Origin: a virus
DNA length: 43,351 bases
Strand: one strand, 5' to 3'
IMG/VR virus record: IMGVR_UViG_3300025732_000081
Span: 1-43,351 of that record
Below the pieces are notes generated by a model that searched no databases, was not told where the DNA came from, and was given only the letters and a program-made list of their open reading frames with translations. A program made the position numbers and the translations under genes. Shown here piece after piece: positions 31,086-38,483 of the stretch (within the stretch, counting starts at the first letter, position 1; every line of letters begins with the position of its first letter).

Positions 31086-31370
31086 ATGGCAACGGAAAAA
31101 CAAGAGCGAGCACGCCAAAAGGCGACCGCAACTCGGAGCAAACTTGGCAACCATCGAGCAAAGAACGCTATGGGCGTTGTACGTGCCGATGAGATTTTTT
31201 CAATCGAGGCTTTCGCTGAGAGAATTGGGACCACGCGACACGGCATTCTTGAAATGCGTCGTCGCGGATTGATCGCCCGTAAGTGCGGCGAAAATCGCGT
31301 GATGATCTTGGGGTCCGACTATCACGACTTCCTGAAAAGTTGCGTGCCAGCAGAACTGGCGGCGAAATAA
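31086..31370 (+). CDS. Helix-turn-helix DNA-binding protein
   Basis: A 94-residue protein; start at 31086 has GAGGAG upstream. After a basic N-terminus (MATEKQERARQKATATRSKL), the part EIFSIEAFAERIGTTRHGIL, EMRRRGLIARKCGENRVMI, with DYHDFLKS has the organisation of MerR-like/excisionase-like HTH proteins. It is transcribed away from the AT-hook/integrase operon across the CAGAA repeat cluster, the classic place for a Cro, Xis or other lysogeny-control gene. The exact role cannot be assigned. Confidence 0.7.
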   Translation: MATEKQERARQKATATRSKLGNHRAKNAMGVVRADEIFSIEAFAERIGTTRHGILEMRRRGLIARKCGENRVMILGSDYHDFLKSCVPAELAAK

Positions 31371-31426
31371 GTATCGCTCACGGATGAGGAAAGTCAAATC
31401 ACGCAACGCACAGCAAGGTGATATCT

Positions 31427-32179
31427 GTGGCAAAAATAATTGACATCGAACTAGACAAAATCCGCATTGACGGCGGAACGCAGCCACGAGCGAAGATCGA
31501 CATGGAAGTCGTCAACGACTATTCAACGTCGTTCGAACTTGGTGCGAACTTCCCGCCAATCGACGTGTTCTTCGACGGCAAGGAATACTGGCTCGCCGAT
31601 GGGTTTCACAGATATCACGCAGCACGCGATGCCCATGTTCCAGAACTCCCTGCAACGATCCATAACGGGACGGTGCGTGACGCAATCCTGTTCTCGCTCG
31701 GATGCAATGATCGTCACGGACTTCGCAGGACGAACGAGGATAAGCGTCATTCCGTGATGACGATGCTCAACGATCCTGAGTGGTCACAGTGGTCCGACAG
31801 GTCAATCGCCGAAAAGTGCGGAGTTGGAAATCAACTGGTTGGTCATGTCAGGCAAACTCTGTGTGATTCACACGGAGTTTCGGAACGTAAGTTCACGACA
31901 TCCACAGGCAAGACGGCAACTATCAAGGTTGATCCACCGAAGCCGAAGCTTAAGACGGATGCGGCAGTCGCCACGGAAACATCCAAGCCCACCAAGCATG
32001 AGCCAGAGCACGAACCAGAGCAAGAAGTCGAACAGACATCGCCACCAAAGACCTGGGAGGTGTTCGACGACATCACTCGGTTGCGTCAGTTGATCGCAAA
32101 ACTTCATGACAACTGGGTCACCGAATCGGATCGCAAAATTATTGCTCAATTCTTCCGTCAATGTGCAAACGAGGTTTGA
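31427..32179 (+). CDS. ParB-like protein
   Basis: A 250-residue protein. GTG at 31427 is chosen because AAGGTG lies 6 bases upstream; an in-frame GTG exists at 31418. Residues 1-75 form a ParB/Srx-like N-terminal domain (LDKIRIDGGTQPRAKIDM, VFFDGKEYWLADGFHRYHAA), followed by a conserved RHGLRRTNEDKRHSVMTML region and an HTH (WSDRSIAEKCGVGNQLVGHV). The C-terminal third has a charged Glu/Pro/Lys linker and a final helix. It precedes the GHKL ATPase gene with a 3-base gap, so the two probably work together. ParB-fold proteins can be CTPases, nucleases or transcription regulators. Confidence 0.75.
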   Translation: MAKIIDIELDKIRIDGGTQPRAKIDMEVVNDYSTSFELGANFPPIDVFFDGKEYWLADGFHRYHAARDAHVPELPATIHNGTVRDAILFSLGCNDRHGLRRTNEDKRHSVMTMLNDPEWSQWSDRSIAEKCGVGNQLVGHVRQTLCDSHGVSERKFTTSTGKTATIKVDPPKPKLKTDAAVATETSKPTKHEPEHEPEQEVEQTSPPKTWEVFDDITRLRQLIAKLHDNWVTESDRKIIAQFFRQCANEV

Positions 32180-32182
32180 ACG

Positions 32183-33640
32183 ATGGCAAACATTGCTCCC
32201 TGTCCACAGATGATTAACTCCGTCCGAAATCAAAACCTTTCATGGTCAACGATTCTCGGCGAGTTCATCGACAACGCTTTTGACGCATCAGCAACGCAGA
32301 TTCGAATCTCGTTCAACAAAAAGCGGCTGGAAATCATTGATGATGGCGACGGTTGTGCCGACGTGCTCGGAATGGTGACGCTCGGTGCAAGACAGGATCA
32401 CAGCGGCACCGAACTTGGTCAGTATGGTATCGGCGCGAAGGATGCAATGATCTCAGCGGCGGATGCGGTGATTGTTCGATCTGTCCACAAGGGAATGGCA
32501 AGCGTCATCGGATTGAATTGGATTCACCTCTCAAAACAGCAGGCATGGGACATTGACGACCCAACAACAGAGCCAACATCGGATCGCAACGGAACGCGAA
32601 TCATTCTCGACGGAACCAGGATGGAGCGAATTGGCGATCACGAAAAACTGATTCAGAAGTTGAGTGAAATTTACAGTCCGGCAATTCAATCTGGCAAGCA
32701 GATCGTCTTGCAGTTTGCAGCGAATAAACCGCCACGAACCGTTCCGCAGTTCGATATCCCGGCATTGGAGCATCGCGTCGATGCTGATCTCAATGTTGAC
32801 GGAAAGACGGCAAAAATCACGATGGGGTTGATACCATCCGGGCATCCAGTGCGACAGAGCGGAATCACGATCAGCTACGGATATCGAGTGATAGAAAGCG
32901 GTGCTCGTCTTGGTTTGGGCGATAAGCCAACGCCTCGGTTATGTGGATGGCTTTCACTTGGCAGGGAATGGTCGCTGACGAAGAACAAGACATCCCTGTC
33001 TTCCGACACAGCAAACCTTGAATCGGCTATTGCGAAGGCATGTTCAGCAACAATCGCCATAGCGGCGGAAGAAGGCCAGGACGTTTTGTTCGATGGAGTG
33101 GCGAATGCAATTAACTCTGCAATCAACGCCATTGCTGCGGACAACCCTGAAAAGGATGCAAAAGCGAAGCGAAAGCCTCGTTCGGTCGCCAATGATTCCG
33201 CGAAGCCAACTGGAAAAGGCGGCAAGCACAAGAGAGCAGAGGTCATCCAATCAGGCAAGACATTTTCGTCAATTGGAACAACACTGTCTAAGTTCCACAA
33301 AATCAAAATCGGGTGGCAAGAACAGGGACCAGATGGTCCAGCCTGTTCGTTCAATAATCCGGTTCTGTATTTGAATCGCGACATTCCCGAACTTGCTCGC
33401 AATATCAACAACCCTGCGGTCCTGACTGTTCATGCGGTTTATGCGGCGGCGACATGGTTTGCAACTGACGAGGGGCCGCAAAGAACCCTGTGGGATCTCA
33501 CGGACTGTAAAACGATCTTTGAGAGAATGGCAAAGATCGCAGGGATTCTTTTGACGCATCTGCAAACAGGCACTCAAGTCAATCCAGTGCTATCGAGCAA
33601 AGCATCACCAGCCAATCAAGACATGGTGATTGCAAACTGA
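32183..33640 (+). CDS. GHKL (Hsp90/MutL/MORC-like) ATPase
   Basis: A 485-residue ATPase. The Bergerat fold is clear: GEFIDNAFDAS (Glu27, Asp30, Asn31; box I), IIDDGDGC (Asp54, Gly55, Gly57; box II) and ELGQYGIGAKDA (Gly79 to Gly84; box III). Residues about 190-300 look like a transducer domain (SYGYRVIESGARLGLG, EWSLTKNKTSLS). A Lys-rich linker near 330-355 precedes a C-terminal domain. The organisation resembles MORC/MutL-like clamp ATPases more than kinases. It is the partner gene of the ParB-like protein. Confidence 0.8.
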   Translation: MANIAPCPQMINSVRNQNLSWSTILGEFIDNAFDASATQIRISFNKKRLEIIDDGDGCADVLGMVTLGARQDHSGTELGQYGIGAKDAMISAADAVIVRSVHKGMASVIGLNWIHLSKQQAWDIDDPTTEPTSDRNGTRIILDGTRMERIGDHEKLIQKLSEIYSPAIQSGKQIVLQFAANKPPRTVPQFDIPALEHRVDADLNVDGKTAKITMGLIPSGHPVRQSGITISYGYRVIESGARLGLGDKPTPRLCGWLSLGREWSLTKNKTSLSSDTANLESAIAKACSATIAIAAEEGQDVLFDGVANAINSAINAIAADNPEKDAKAKRKPRSVANDSAKPTGKGGKHKRAEVIQSGKTFSSIGTTLSKFHKIKIGWQEQGPDGPACSFNNPVLYLNRDIPELARNINNPAVLTVHAVYAAATWFATDEGPQRTLWDLTDCKTIFERMAKIAGILLTHLQTGTQVNPVLSSKASPANQDMVIAN

Positions 33641-33671
33641 ACCGGCACGGACTGCCAGCACGGATGCGACC

Positions 33672-33687
33672 GGGGCATTGACGCCCC
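33672..33687 (+). terminator. Hairpin after the GHKL gene
   Basis: GGGGC (33672-33676) pairs with GCCCC (33683-33687) over the loop ATTGAC, followed by ATTTTG. A short stem and short T-run make it a weak terminator. The stem is the same as in the portal hairpin at 4001-4017, but the loop lacks GGA. Confidence 0.4.
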
Positions 33688-33733
33688 ATTTTGAACAACC
33701 CAACAACCACCCTATAGCCGAAGGTCCGCCAAC

Positions 33734-34087
33734 ATGACTGTTCTTCTTAAATATTGTGACGGTGTTCACGCCTACGACGATCTTGCATCGGCACAGGCAA
33801 AACAGGCGGAAATCGGCGGCGAACTGTTTTTCCCTGCAAGTGCTCAAGGTGGACCCGCGTTTCCAACAGCAACGTATGAGTACGACGGTCAAGGAAATGT
33901 CCTGCCATATCAAGCTGGCGGTCTCTCGCTGCGTGACTACTTCGCGGCAAAGGCTCTCAACGGACTGCTGTCGTATTCGTACTGCAATCCGGCGACCGGA
34001 AACTACATCGAAAATTGTGGACCTGCTGGTGTTGCATCTGCCGCGTATGGCTACGCCGACGAAATGCTGAAAGCGAGGCAGCAGTGA
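33734..34087 (+). CDS. Conserved phage protein of unknown function
   Basis: A 117-residue protein. The C-terminal half contains GGLSLRDYFAAKALNGLLSY and a later AAYGYADEMLKARQQ; the LRDYFAAKAL motif is common in small proteins of many phages, with unknown function. The N-terminal half seems to be a separate beta-rich part. Its stop overlaps the next gene in GTGA, the first in a chain of small coupled genes to 34973. Confidence 0.65.
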   Translation: MTVLLKYCDGVHAYDDLASAQAKQAEIGGELFFPASAQGGPAFPTATYEYDGQGNVLPYQAGGLSLRDYFAAKALNGLLSYSYCNPATGNYIENCGPAGVASAAYGYADEMLKARQQ

Positions 34088-34206
34088 CAACAGAAGCACG
34101 AATGTTAATCGACTCAATCGCAGGCTGGCTGTTGTGGTCGGCTTACTTCGGTGGCATCGCTGGATGCTTGGCGTGGTTGGTAATCATCTGCCGAGAATCG
34201 CGATGA
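34084..34206 (+). CDS. Tiny membrane peptide
   Basis: A 40-residue frame from GTG 34084, overlapping the previous stop (GTGA). Residues 9-35 form one strongly hydrophobic helix (SIAGWLLWSAYFGGIAGC, then LAWLVII), with a basic tail CRESR, so the expected topology is one membrane pass. Alternative ATG at 34102. It could be a holin- or spanin-like lysis peptide, but this is speculation from size and hydrophobicity. Confidence 0.45.
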   Translation: MTTEARMLIDSIAGWLLWSAYFGGIAGCLAWLVIICRESR

Positions 34207-34274
34207 CGTATCTCTCAATCGTTGTCGCGTGCGGCATCGCAGCGTGGTGCTATTCAGAATGGTTCGAACAGTGA
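34203..34274 (+). CDS. Very small hydrophobic peptide
   Basis: A 23-residue frame MTYLSIVVACGIAAWCYSEW plus three residues. It starts inside the stop of the previous gene (ATGA) and ends inside the next GTGAAAGGA region, so the coupling supports translation in spite of its size. It consists of a single membrane-spanning stretch. Function unknown. Confidence 0.35.
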   Translation: MTYLSIVVACGIAAWCYSEWFEQ

Positions 34275-34285
34275 AAGGAATCGAC

Positions 34286-34507
34286 ATGCCAAAAAGTTAC
34301 GACCAACAGTGCGAAAAGTGCAATTGCGTCAACGACACGGACAAAGGCGTCGAATGGTTCTGGGTCAGCAATACTCGCTGCTCAGTCTGTTTCCCGCCAC
34401 GTCGAATCGTCGGACCTGGTCATTACTCACGCAAGGTCACGGATGACGATTGGCGTTCAGATCACCGAGTCGAGCCACACATCAGGCAAGTGCGGGTGAT
34501 GCGATGA
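34286..34507 (+). CDS. Small zinc-finger-like protein
   Basis: A 73-residue protein; ATG 34286 follows AAAGGA by 6 bases. Two cysteine pairs (QQCEKCNCVND and TRCSVCFPPR) form a likely zinc ribbon. The C-terminal part is basic with many His and Arg. Small zinc-binding proteins in early regions often bind nucleic acid or host proteins. Its stop overlaps the next ATG. Confidence 0.55.
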   Translation: MPKSYDQQCEKCNCVNDTDKGVEWFWVSNTRCSVCFPPRRIVGPGHYSRKVTDDDWRSDHRVEPHIRQVRVMR

Positions 34508-34695
34508 CAGATCGCGAACGAGCACTAATTACATGGCTGATTCGCGTCCTCGATCAAGCAGACGCTGAACTTGCCAAACACAAAACAATCGACGGCGAAC
34601 CATTCGCACACATTAGGCAGATAGCGTTCGAAGGACTCGACAGGCCAACGGACGCTCAACTGAAAGCATACCGAGAGGGGAGGTTTACCAGATGA
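34504..34695 (+). CDS. Small helical hypothetical protein
   Basis: A 63-residue protein coupled in ATGA to both neighbours. It is helical (RERALITWLIRVLDQADAEL, then DAQLKAYREGRF) with no membrane segment, and I recognise no family. It belongs to the run of short coupled genes between the GHKL ATPase and the second methyltransferase. Confidence 0.55.
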   Translation: MTDRERALITWLIRVLDQADAELAKHKTIDGEPFAHIRQIAFEGLDRPTDAQLKAYREGRFTR

Positions 34696-34973
34696 CACCG
34701 CAAGAAAACGTTGACCTGCTGACCAGCCTAATTATCAAAAGACTGCACGCAACAGGAGTGCCATTGCCAGAGATCGCATATCACTGCGAGATGTCGCCGA
34801 AGTCGCTGAAGACATTCTGTGAACGCATGCTGAAAACAGGCGGCTCAATCAACAACGTCGCGGCACTGGCAGACTACCTGGGCTACGAATTGCAACTCGT
34901 GAAAAAACCACCCAGCCCAGCCTCGCGCGGTGTGTCGCCATGCGAGAACGACAGCAACCACGTTTCAAATTAA
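34692..34973 (+). CDS. Small HTH-like protein
   Basis: A 93-residue protein. LLTSLIIKRLHATGVPLPEI, then AYHCEMSPKSLKTFCERML, then INNVAALADYLGYELQLV, resemble a lambda-repressor-like (XRE-type) helical DNA-binding fold with an HTH near residues 25-45. The C-terminal 25 residues are Pro/Ser-rich and unstructured. It starts in ATGA overlap with the previous gene. A regulatory role in the early region is likely but unproven. Confidence 0.6.
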   Translation: MTPQENVDLLTSLIIKRLHATGVPLPEIAYHCEMSPKSLKTFCERMLKTGGSINNVAALADYLGYELQLVKKPPSPASRGVSPCENDSNHVSN

Positions 34974-35044
34974 ATGGAACCAGCGTTGCCGATTTTCCAA
35001 GAATCCGTCGTTTGGGCTGAGTGGTTTTAACTAGGGGGTGAATT

Positions 35045-35602
35045 GTGAGAGTTCTGGTCGCCTGTGAATTCAGCGGAATTGTGCGGGATGCGTTTGTGGC
35101 TCTTGGGCATGACGCATGGTCGTGTGATATTCGTGAGACAGAACGGCCAGGCAATCACATGCGATGTGATGTGTTGTCGGTTTTCAATGACGGGTGGGAT
35201 CTGATGATCGCTCATCCTCCTTGTACGCATCTATCAGTCAGCGGTGCCAAACACTTCGCGGCGAAACGTGCCGACGGGCGACAACAGTCGGCAATCGAAT
35301 TCTTCATGCAGATGATAAATGCGAATGTGCCACGAATCGCAGTTGAAAACCCAGTGTGCATCATGTCTAGCAGGTATCGAAAGCCAGACCAGATTATTCA
35401 GCCGTGGCAGTTTGGTCACGGTGAAACGAAGGCAACATGCCTTTGGTTGAAGAATCTTCCGAAGCTGACCCCGACAAACATCGTCGAAGGTCGCGAGGCT
35501 CGCATTCACAAGATGCCGCCTGGACCAGAGAGAGAGAGAGAGAGAAGCCGAACGTATATCGGCGTGGCAGCGGCAATGGCGGAACAGTGGAATTTTAACT
35601 AA
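35045..35602 (+). CDS. DNA cytosine methyltransferase-like protein, paralogue 2
   Basis: A 185-residue paralogue of the protein at 28048, with a GTG start after AGGGGGTG. It shares MRVLVACEFSGIVRDAF, the catalytic-type HPPCTHLSVSG, VENP and the KATCLWLKNLPKL segment, and the C-terminal TYIGVAAAMAEQW. Before that C-terminal block the coding sequence has (AG)9 at 35527-35544, which gives the odd ERERERS. A change of one repeat unit would remove the conserved end. It again lacks a target-recognition domain. Confidence 0.75.
   Translation: MRVLVACEFSGIVRDAFVALGHDAWSCDIRETERPGNHMRCDVLSVFNDGWDLMIAHPPCTHLSVSGAKHFAAKRADGRQQSAIEFFMQMINANVPRIAVENPVCIMSSRYRKPDQIIQPWQFGHGETKATCLWLKNLPKLTPTNIVEGREARIHKMPPGPERERERSRTYIGVAAAMAEQWNFN
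35527..35545. repeat. Dinucleotide repeat (AG)9 in a methyltransferase gene
   Basis: Nine AG units plus one A, inside codons for alternating Arg and Glu. Gain or loss of one or two units shifts the frame 18 codons before the stop. Slipped-strand phase variation is known for methyltransferase genes; for this phage it is a hypothesis. Confidence 0.7.
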
Positions 35603-35603
35603 C

Positions 35604-35617
35604 TCGAAAGGACTCGA
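35604..35617 (+). promoter_or_regulatory. CsrA-site-like hairpin before the csrA gene
   Basis: TCGA (35604-35607) and TCGA (35614-35617) can pair around the loop AAGGAC, which contains the Shine-Dalgarno AAAGGA of the csrA gene (ATG 35621). GGA in a hexaloop is the known preference of CsrA, suggesting autoregulation. The stem is only four pairs. Confidence 0.4.
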
Positions 35618-35620
35618 AAA

Positions 35621-35917
35621 ATGCTCGTTTTGACCCGTCAACCAGGAATCGGCGATGAATCATCAATAACGCTGCCGGACCTCGGAATCGTTATTCGCGT
35701 TCTGGAGGTTCGCAGTTGCAACCAGGTGCGAATTGGCATCGAAGCGCCCGGCATCAGGATCGTGCGTACCGAATTGCTGGATCGGCCACAGATCGAACTC
35801 GGATACGACCGCACGCTGGATTGCGGCAGTCTCGGTCAGATCAACCCGAATCCGATTGCAACAGGATTGGCAACTGGGATCGACAGCAAACGGAAGAATC
35901 ACAGGTATGAGGATTGA
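35621..35917 (+). CDS. csrA: CsrA-like RNA-binding translational regulator
   Basis: A homologue of the carbon storage regulator. MLVLTRQPG, the strand segments IVIRVLEVRSCNQVRIGIEA and IRIVRTEL match the E. coli CsrA strands, including the LTR N-terminus (Arg6) and Arg49 at the place of RNA-binding Arg44. It has a short insertion around residues 10-20 and a C-terminal extension of about 40 residues, total 98 against the usual 60. CsrA dimers bind GGA loops near ribosome sites. Candidate targets here are its own leader and the portal leader; host messages could be targets too. Confidence 0.88.
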   Translation: MLVLTRQPGIGDESSITLPDLGIVIRVLEVRSCNQVRIGIEAPGIRIVRTELLDRPQIELGYDRTLDCGSLGQINPNPIATGLATGIDSKRKNHRYED

Positions 35918-35921
35918 ACGC

Positions 35922-36140
35922 ATGACGCAACTCAAACTGCGAGCGATGAGCCGTGATGAGCGTGAAAAGTGGATGCGCGCGAGTTGGCGAAAGATTGAGT
36001 CAATCGGCATGTCATTCATCAAGGTCGAAGGGCACATCGCAACGAGCCGGACTGAGGAAGATGACCAGTGTGCTATTGAGAGGTTTCATCGCTGGGTGGA
36101 TGGGCCGGACATTGAACCGATAACAGGGGGCATGGGATGA
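35922..36140 (+). CDS. Small hypothetical protein
   Basis: A 72-residue protein. The ATG at 35922 is preferred over 35907 because AGGA lies 8 bases before it. It is highly charged and helical (RAMSRDEREKWMRASWRKIE) followed by GHIATSRTEEDDQCAIERFH. The stop overlaps the next gene in ATGA. Function unknown; part of the early operon starting with csrA. Confidence 0.55.
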   Translation: MTQLKLRAMSRDEREKWMRASWRKIESIGMSFIKVEGHIATSRTEEDDQCAIERFHRWVDGPDIEPITGGMG

Positions 36141-36343
36141 ATCAGCGAGATATGGAAATCGTCGGCTACATGAAAGTCTACGGCGGATCGTTTTTGAAGG
36201 CGTTGGCGCATGCAATGTTGCTGGCTGACGAAGCTAATTTTGCCGTGCTCAAAGGTGCGTTTCCGGTGTACTGGAACCACTACGCAGCATTGAAAGCAGA
36301 GGGCCAGCAGCAGATCAACCAGGCATTTAGGAAACCGGAATAG
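36137..36343 (+). CDS. Small conserved early protein
   Basis: A 68-residue protein with VGYMKVYGGSFLKALAHAML, then ANFAVLKGAFPVYWNHYAAL. This pattern is common in small proteins of phage recombination modules (KVYGGSFVKAL...FPxYW); the function is not known. It overlaps the previous gene in ATGA and is followed by the Sak4-like ATPase gene after 9 bases. Confidence 0.65.
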   Translation: MNQRDMEIVGYMKVYGGSFLKALAHAMLLADEANFAVLKGAFPVYWNHYAALKAEGQQQINQAFRKPE

Positions 36344-36352
36344 GGGGAAATA

Positions 36353-37144
36353 ATGAAGATTACAACAGGCAAAAAAGCAAGACCGAGAAACGTACTGCTG
36401 TATGGCGAGCATGGATCTGGAAAAACGACGCTGGCAGCGACGTTCCCGAATCCTGTGATCATCGACGTTGAAGGCGGAAGCGACGATATCGACGTTGCCA
36501 GGACTGATCGCGTTCTGGATTACGCTTCCTATCAGGCTGCTCTTTCGTGGCTGGTGACAGCGGATCACGAGTTCAAAACAGCGATCACAGATTCAATCGA
36601 CTGGCTGGAGACTCTTGTCTGGCAGCACGTCGCACAGGCCAACGGCGAAAAGTCGATTGAAGGAATTGGATACGGCAAGGGATACAAGTTTGCTGCCGAG
36701 TGTTTTAACCATCTTGTCAGTGGTTATCGAGCACTCAACAAGCGAGGTATCGCCACGATCCTGATCTGTCACGCGAAGTCGGTGAAGCACTCTCCACCAG
36801 GCGGTGACAGCTACGACCGCATTGAGCCGGACCTGCACGAGCGAGTGCAATCCATGCTGCTCGAATTTTGCGATGAGGTTCTGTTCTTGAGTCGCAAGAC
36901 GTTCACACGGTCGGAAGACCTCGGATTCAACCGCGAACGAAAGATCGCGATTGCTGACGCAGAACGCATCCTGATCACATCGGACACGGCGGCAGTTGTC
37001 GCCAAAAACCGATTGCAGATGCCAACCGAGATTCCGGCGACATTCGCAGCATACAGCAGCTATATCGGCGAACGACCAAAGAACGACATCGACGGAATCG
37101 TTGTCAACGGGTCCAGTAAAAAATGGGAATCTGCATCAACGTGA
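36353..37144 (+). CDS. RecA-like ATPase, Sak4-type recombination protein
   Basis: A 263-residue ATPase involved in homologous recombination of phage DNA. Walker A GEHGSGKTT (from residue 18), PVIIDVEGGSDDIDV, Walker-B-like FKTAITDSIDWLETLV and IATILICHAKSVKHSPPGG match the Sak4/AAA_24 phage nucleotide-binding family. It is preceded by GGGGGAAATA and followed by an SSB-like DUF669 gene, its usual partner; Sak4 proteins anneal single strands with such a partner. Confidence 0.85.
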   Translation: MKITTGKKARPRNVLLYGEHGSGKTTLAATFPNPVIIDVEGGSDDIDVARTDRVLDYASYQAALSWLVTADHEFKTAITDSIDWLETLVWQHVAQANGEKSIEGIGYGKGYKFAAECFNHLVSGYRALNKRGIATILICHAKSVKHSPPGGDSYDRIEPDLHERVQSMLLEFCDEVLFLSRKTFTRSEDLGFNRERKIAIADAERILITSDTAAVVAKNRLQMPTEIPATFAAYSSYIGERPKNDIDGIVVNGSSKKWESAST

Positions 37145-37186
37145 TGCTTTTTCATATTCGGAACGCACGAACGAAGGAACTAGGAA

Positions 37187-37639
37187 ATGGCTGATTTGAA
37201 CGGGTTTGACGCTAATGCTGTTGAACCGAATGCAGGGTTTGGGCTGATGCCACGCGGAGAATATGACGCTGTGATCGTGAGCAGCGAACGCAAGGCAACG
37301 AAGGCTGGGGACGGACATTATCTGTCGTTTGAATTCCAGGTGTTGTCGGGTGAGTACCAGAACCGAAAGTTGTGGGCAAATCTCAACCTGTGGAACAAGA
37401 ACGATAAGGCTGTGCAGATCGCGAAAGGTGACCTGTCTGCGATCTGCCGCGCAATCGGTGTTCCGACACCAAAGGATTCCAGCGAGTTGCACAACAAGCC
37501 TTTGAAGCTGTCGGTTGCGATTAAAAAGAACAACCAGACGGACGAGGACGAGAATCGCATCGTTGGATACAAGTCTCGCAACGCGGGACCAGCGGTTGAG
37601 CAGTCTAAGCCACTGTCGGCTGTCGCCACTCCGTGGTGA
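37187..37639 (+). CDS. DUF669-like single-strand binding protein
   Basis: A 150-residue protein; RGEYDAVIVSSERKATKAGD, FEFQVLSGEYQNRKLWANLN and KDLSAICRAIGVP-like parts are typical of DUF669 proteins, which have an OB-like fold and act with Sak4-type annealing ATPases. The C-terminal tail is polar and ends in ATPW, reminiscent of the acidic/aromatic tails of single-strand binding proteins but not acidic. It is followed by a strong terminator. Confidence 0.82.
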   Translation: MADLNGFDANAVEPNAGFGLMPRGEYDAVIVSSERKATKAGDGHYLSFEFQVLSGEYQNRKLWANLNLWNKNDKAVQIAKGDLSAICRAIGVPTPKDSSELHNKPLKLSVAIKKNNQTDEDENRIVGYKSRNAGPAVEQSKPLSAVATPW

Positions 37640-37654
37640 TCTTTTTCTATCTGT

Positions 37655-37681
37655 CCCGGTGGAATCTCCCACCGGGTTTTT
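37655..37681 (+). terminator. Intrinsic terminator
   Basis: CCCGGTGG (37655-37662) and CCACCGGG (37669-37676) form a perfect eight-base stem with loop AATCTC, followed directly by five T. It separates the recombination pair from the Gp157/helicase/primase genes. Confidence 0.88.
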
Positions 37682-37694
37682 CGCGGGGGAAACA

Positions 37695-38192
37695 ATGCGA
37701 CTTTACGAACTGACCGAACGATACAACCAGATCGCTGATCTGGCATTCGAAGAATCAGACGATGGACAGATCGACCAGTCGTTTGCGGCAATGCTGAAAT
37801 CACTGGAAGGCGATATCGACTCGAAGCTGTCCGGCATCTGCCGAGTTATTCGCGAACTTGAAGCGGTCGAGCTTGCGGCCAAAGCAGAGGCCGACAGGAT
37901 CACAAAAAAGCGTCAAGCAGCCGAACGGCATATCGACAGGCTGAAAGCCTATGCCAAGTGGAATCTGGAAGAACTCGGCGAGACGAAACGCAAAGTTGAC
38001 GACCTGTTCACGGTGGCCATTCAGGCCAGCCCGCCAAGCGTTCGCGTCGTCAATCTGGACGCAGTACCGCACGACTTTGACAAGCCTGTCCAGCGGTCTG
38101 TTGATGTCGCAAGGATTCGAGAGATCCTGAAAAACGGTGACGATGTGCCTGGTTGTGAATTGGTTCGCGGAACACATTTAAGGATTCGATGA
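37695..38192 (+). CDS. Gp157-like protein
   Basis: A 165-residue protein with start at 37695 after GGGGGAAA. MRLYELTERYNQIADLAFEE, then a coiled coil (EADRITKKRQAAERHIDRLK, AYAKWNLEELG), then VRVVNLDAVPHDFDKPV and a C-terminal strand are the usual architecture of siphovirus Gp157 proteins (known from Streptococcus phages, linked with resistance or recombination functions). The function is not settled. It is located between the Sak4 group and the helicase. Confidence 0.82.
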   Translation: MRLYELTERYNQIADLAFEESDDGQIDQSFAAMLKSLEGDIDSKLSGICRVIRELEAVELAAKAEADRITKKRQAAERHIDRLKAYAKWNLEELGETKRKVDDLFTVAIQASPPSVRVVNLDAVPHDFDKPVQRSVDVARIREILKNGDDVPGCELVRGTHLRIR

Positions 38193-38483
38193 ATGAGCAC
38201 GATTTTGCAGGAAGCTGACCAGATTGCTGGAGAAAATAGGAGTCGTGACTACGGACATCCCTATACCAACCATACGCGGATCGCTGCGTTTTGGTCGATC
38301 CAGCTTGAGCAGATACTGAAGCGTCCAATTCTTCCAAGAGAAGTCGCGCTGATGATGATCGCACTGAAGCTGGCTCGCGAAATCGAGACACCCAAGGTTG
38401 ATAATTTAATTGACATTGCAGGCTACGTTAAGTGCGTTGCAATGATCGACGAACTGATTGCGAAGAAGAATAACGGACTATGA
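38193..38483 (+). CDS. DUF6378-like phage protein
   Basis: A 96-residue protein; SRDYGHPYTNHTRIAAFW, then LPREVALMMIALKLAREIET and VDNLIDIAGYVKCVAM match a conserved small protein family (DUF6378) found in early regions of many phages. Its helical His/Asp/Glu-containing pattern suggests a MazG-like nucleotide-related fold, although this is not proven. It starts directly after the previous stop and overlaps the next gene by 4 bases. Confidence 0.8.
   Translation: MSTILQEADQIAGENRSRDYGHPYTNHTRIAAFWSIQLEQILKRPILPREVALMMIALKLAREIETPKVDNLIDIAGYVKCVAMIDELIAKKNNGL

Noticed and set aside
34974-35030. 18-codon frame directly after the HTH-like gene
   Set aside because: Too short, no ribosome site and no family resemblance; probably chance.
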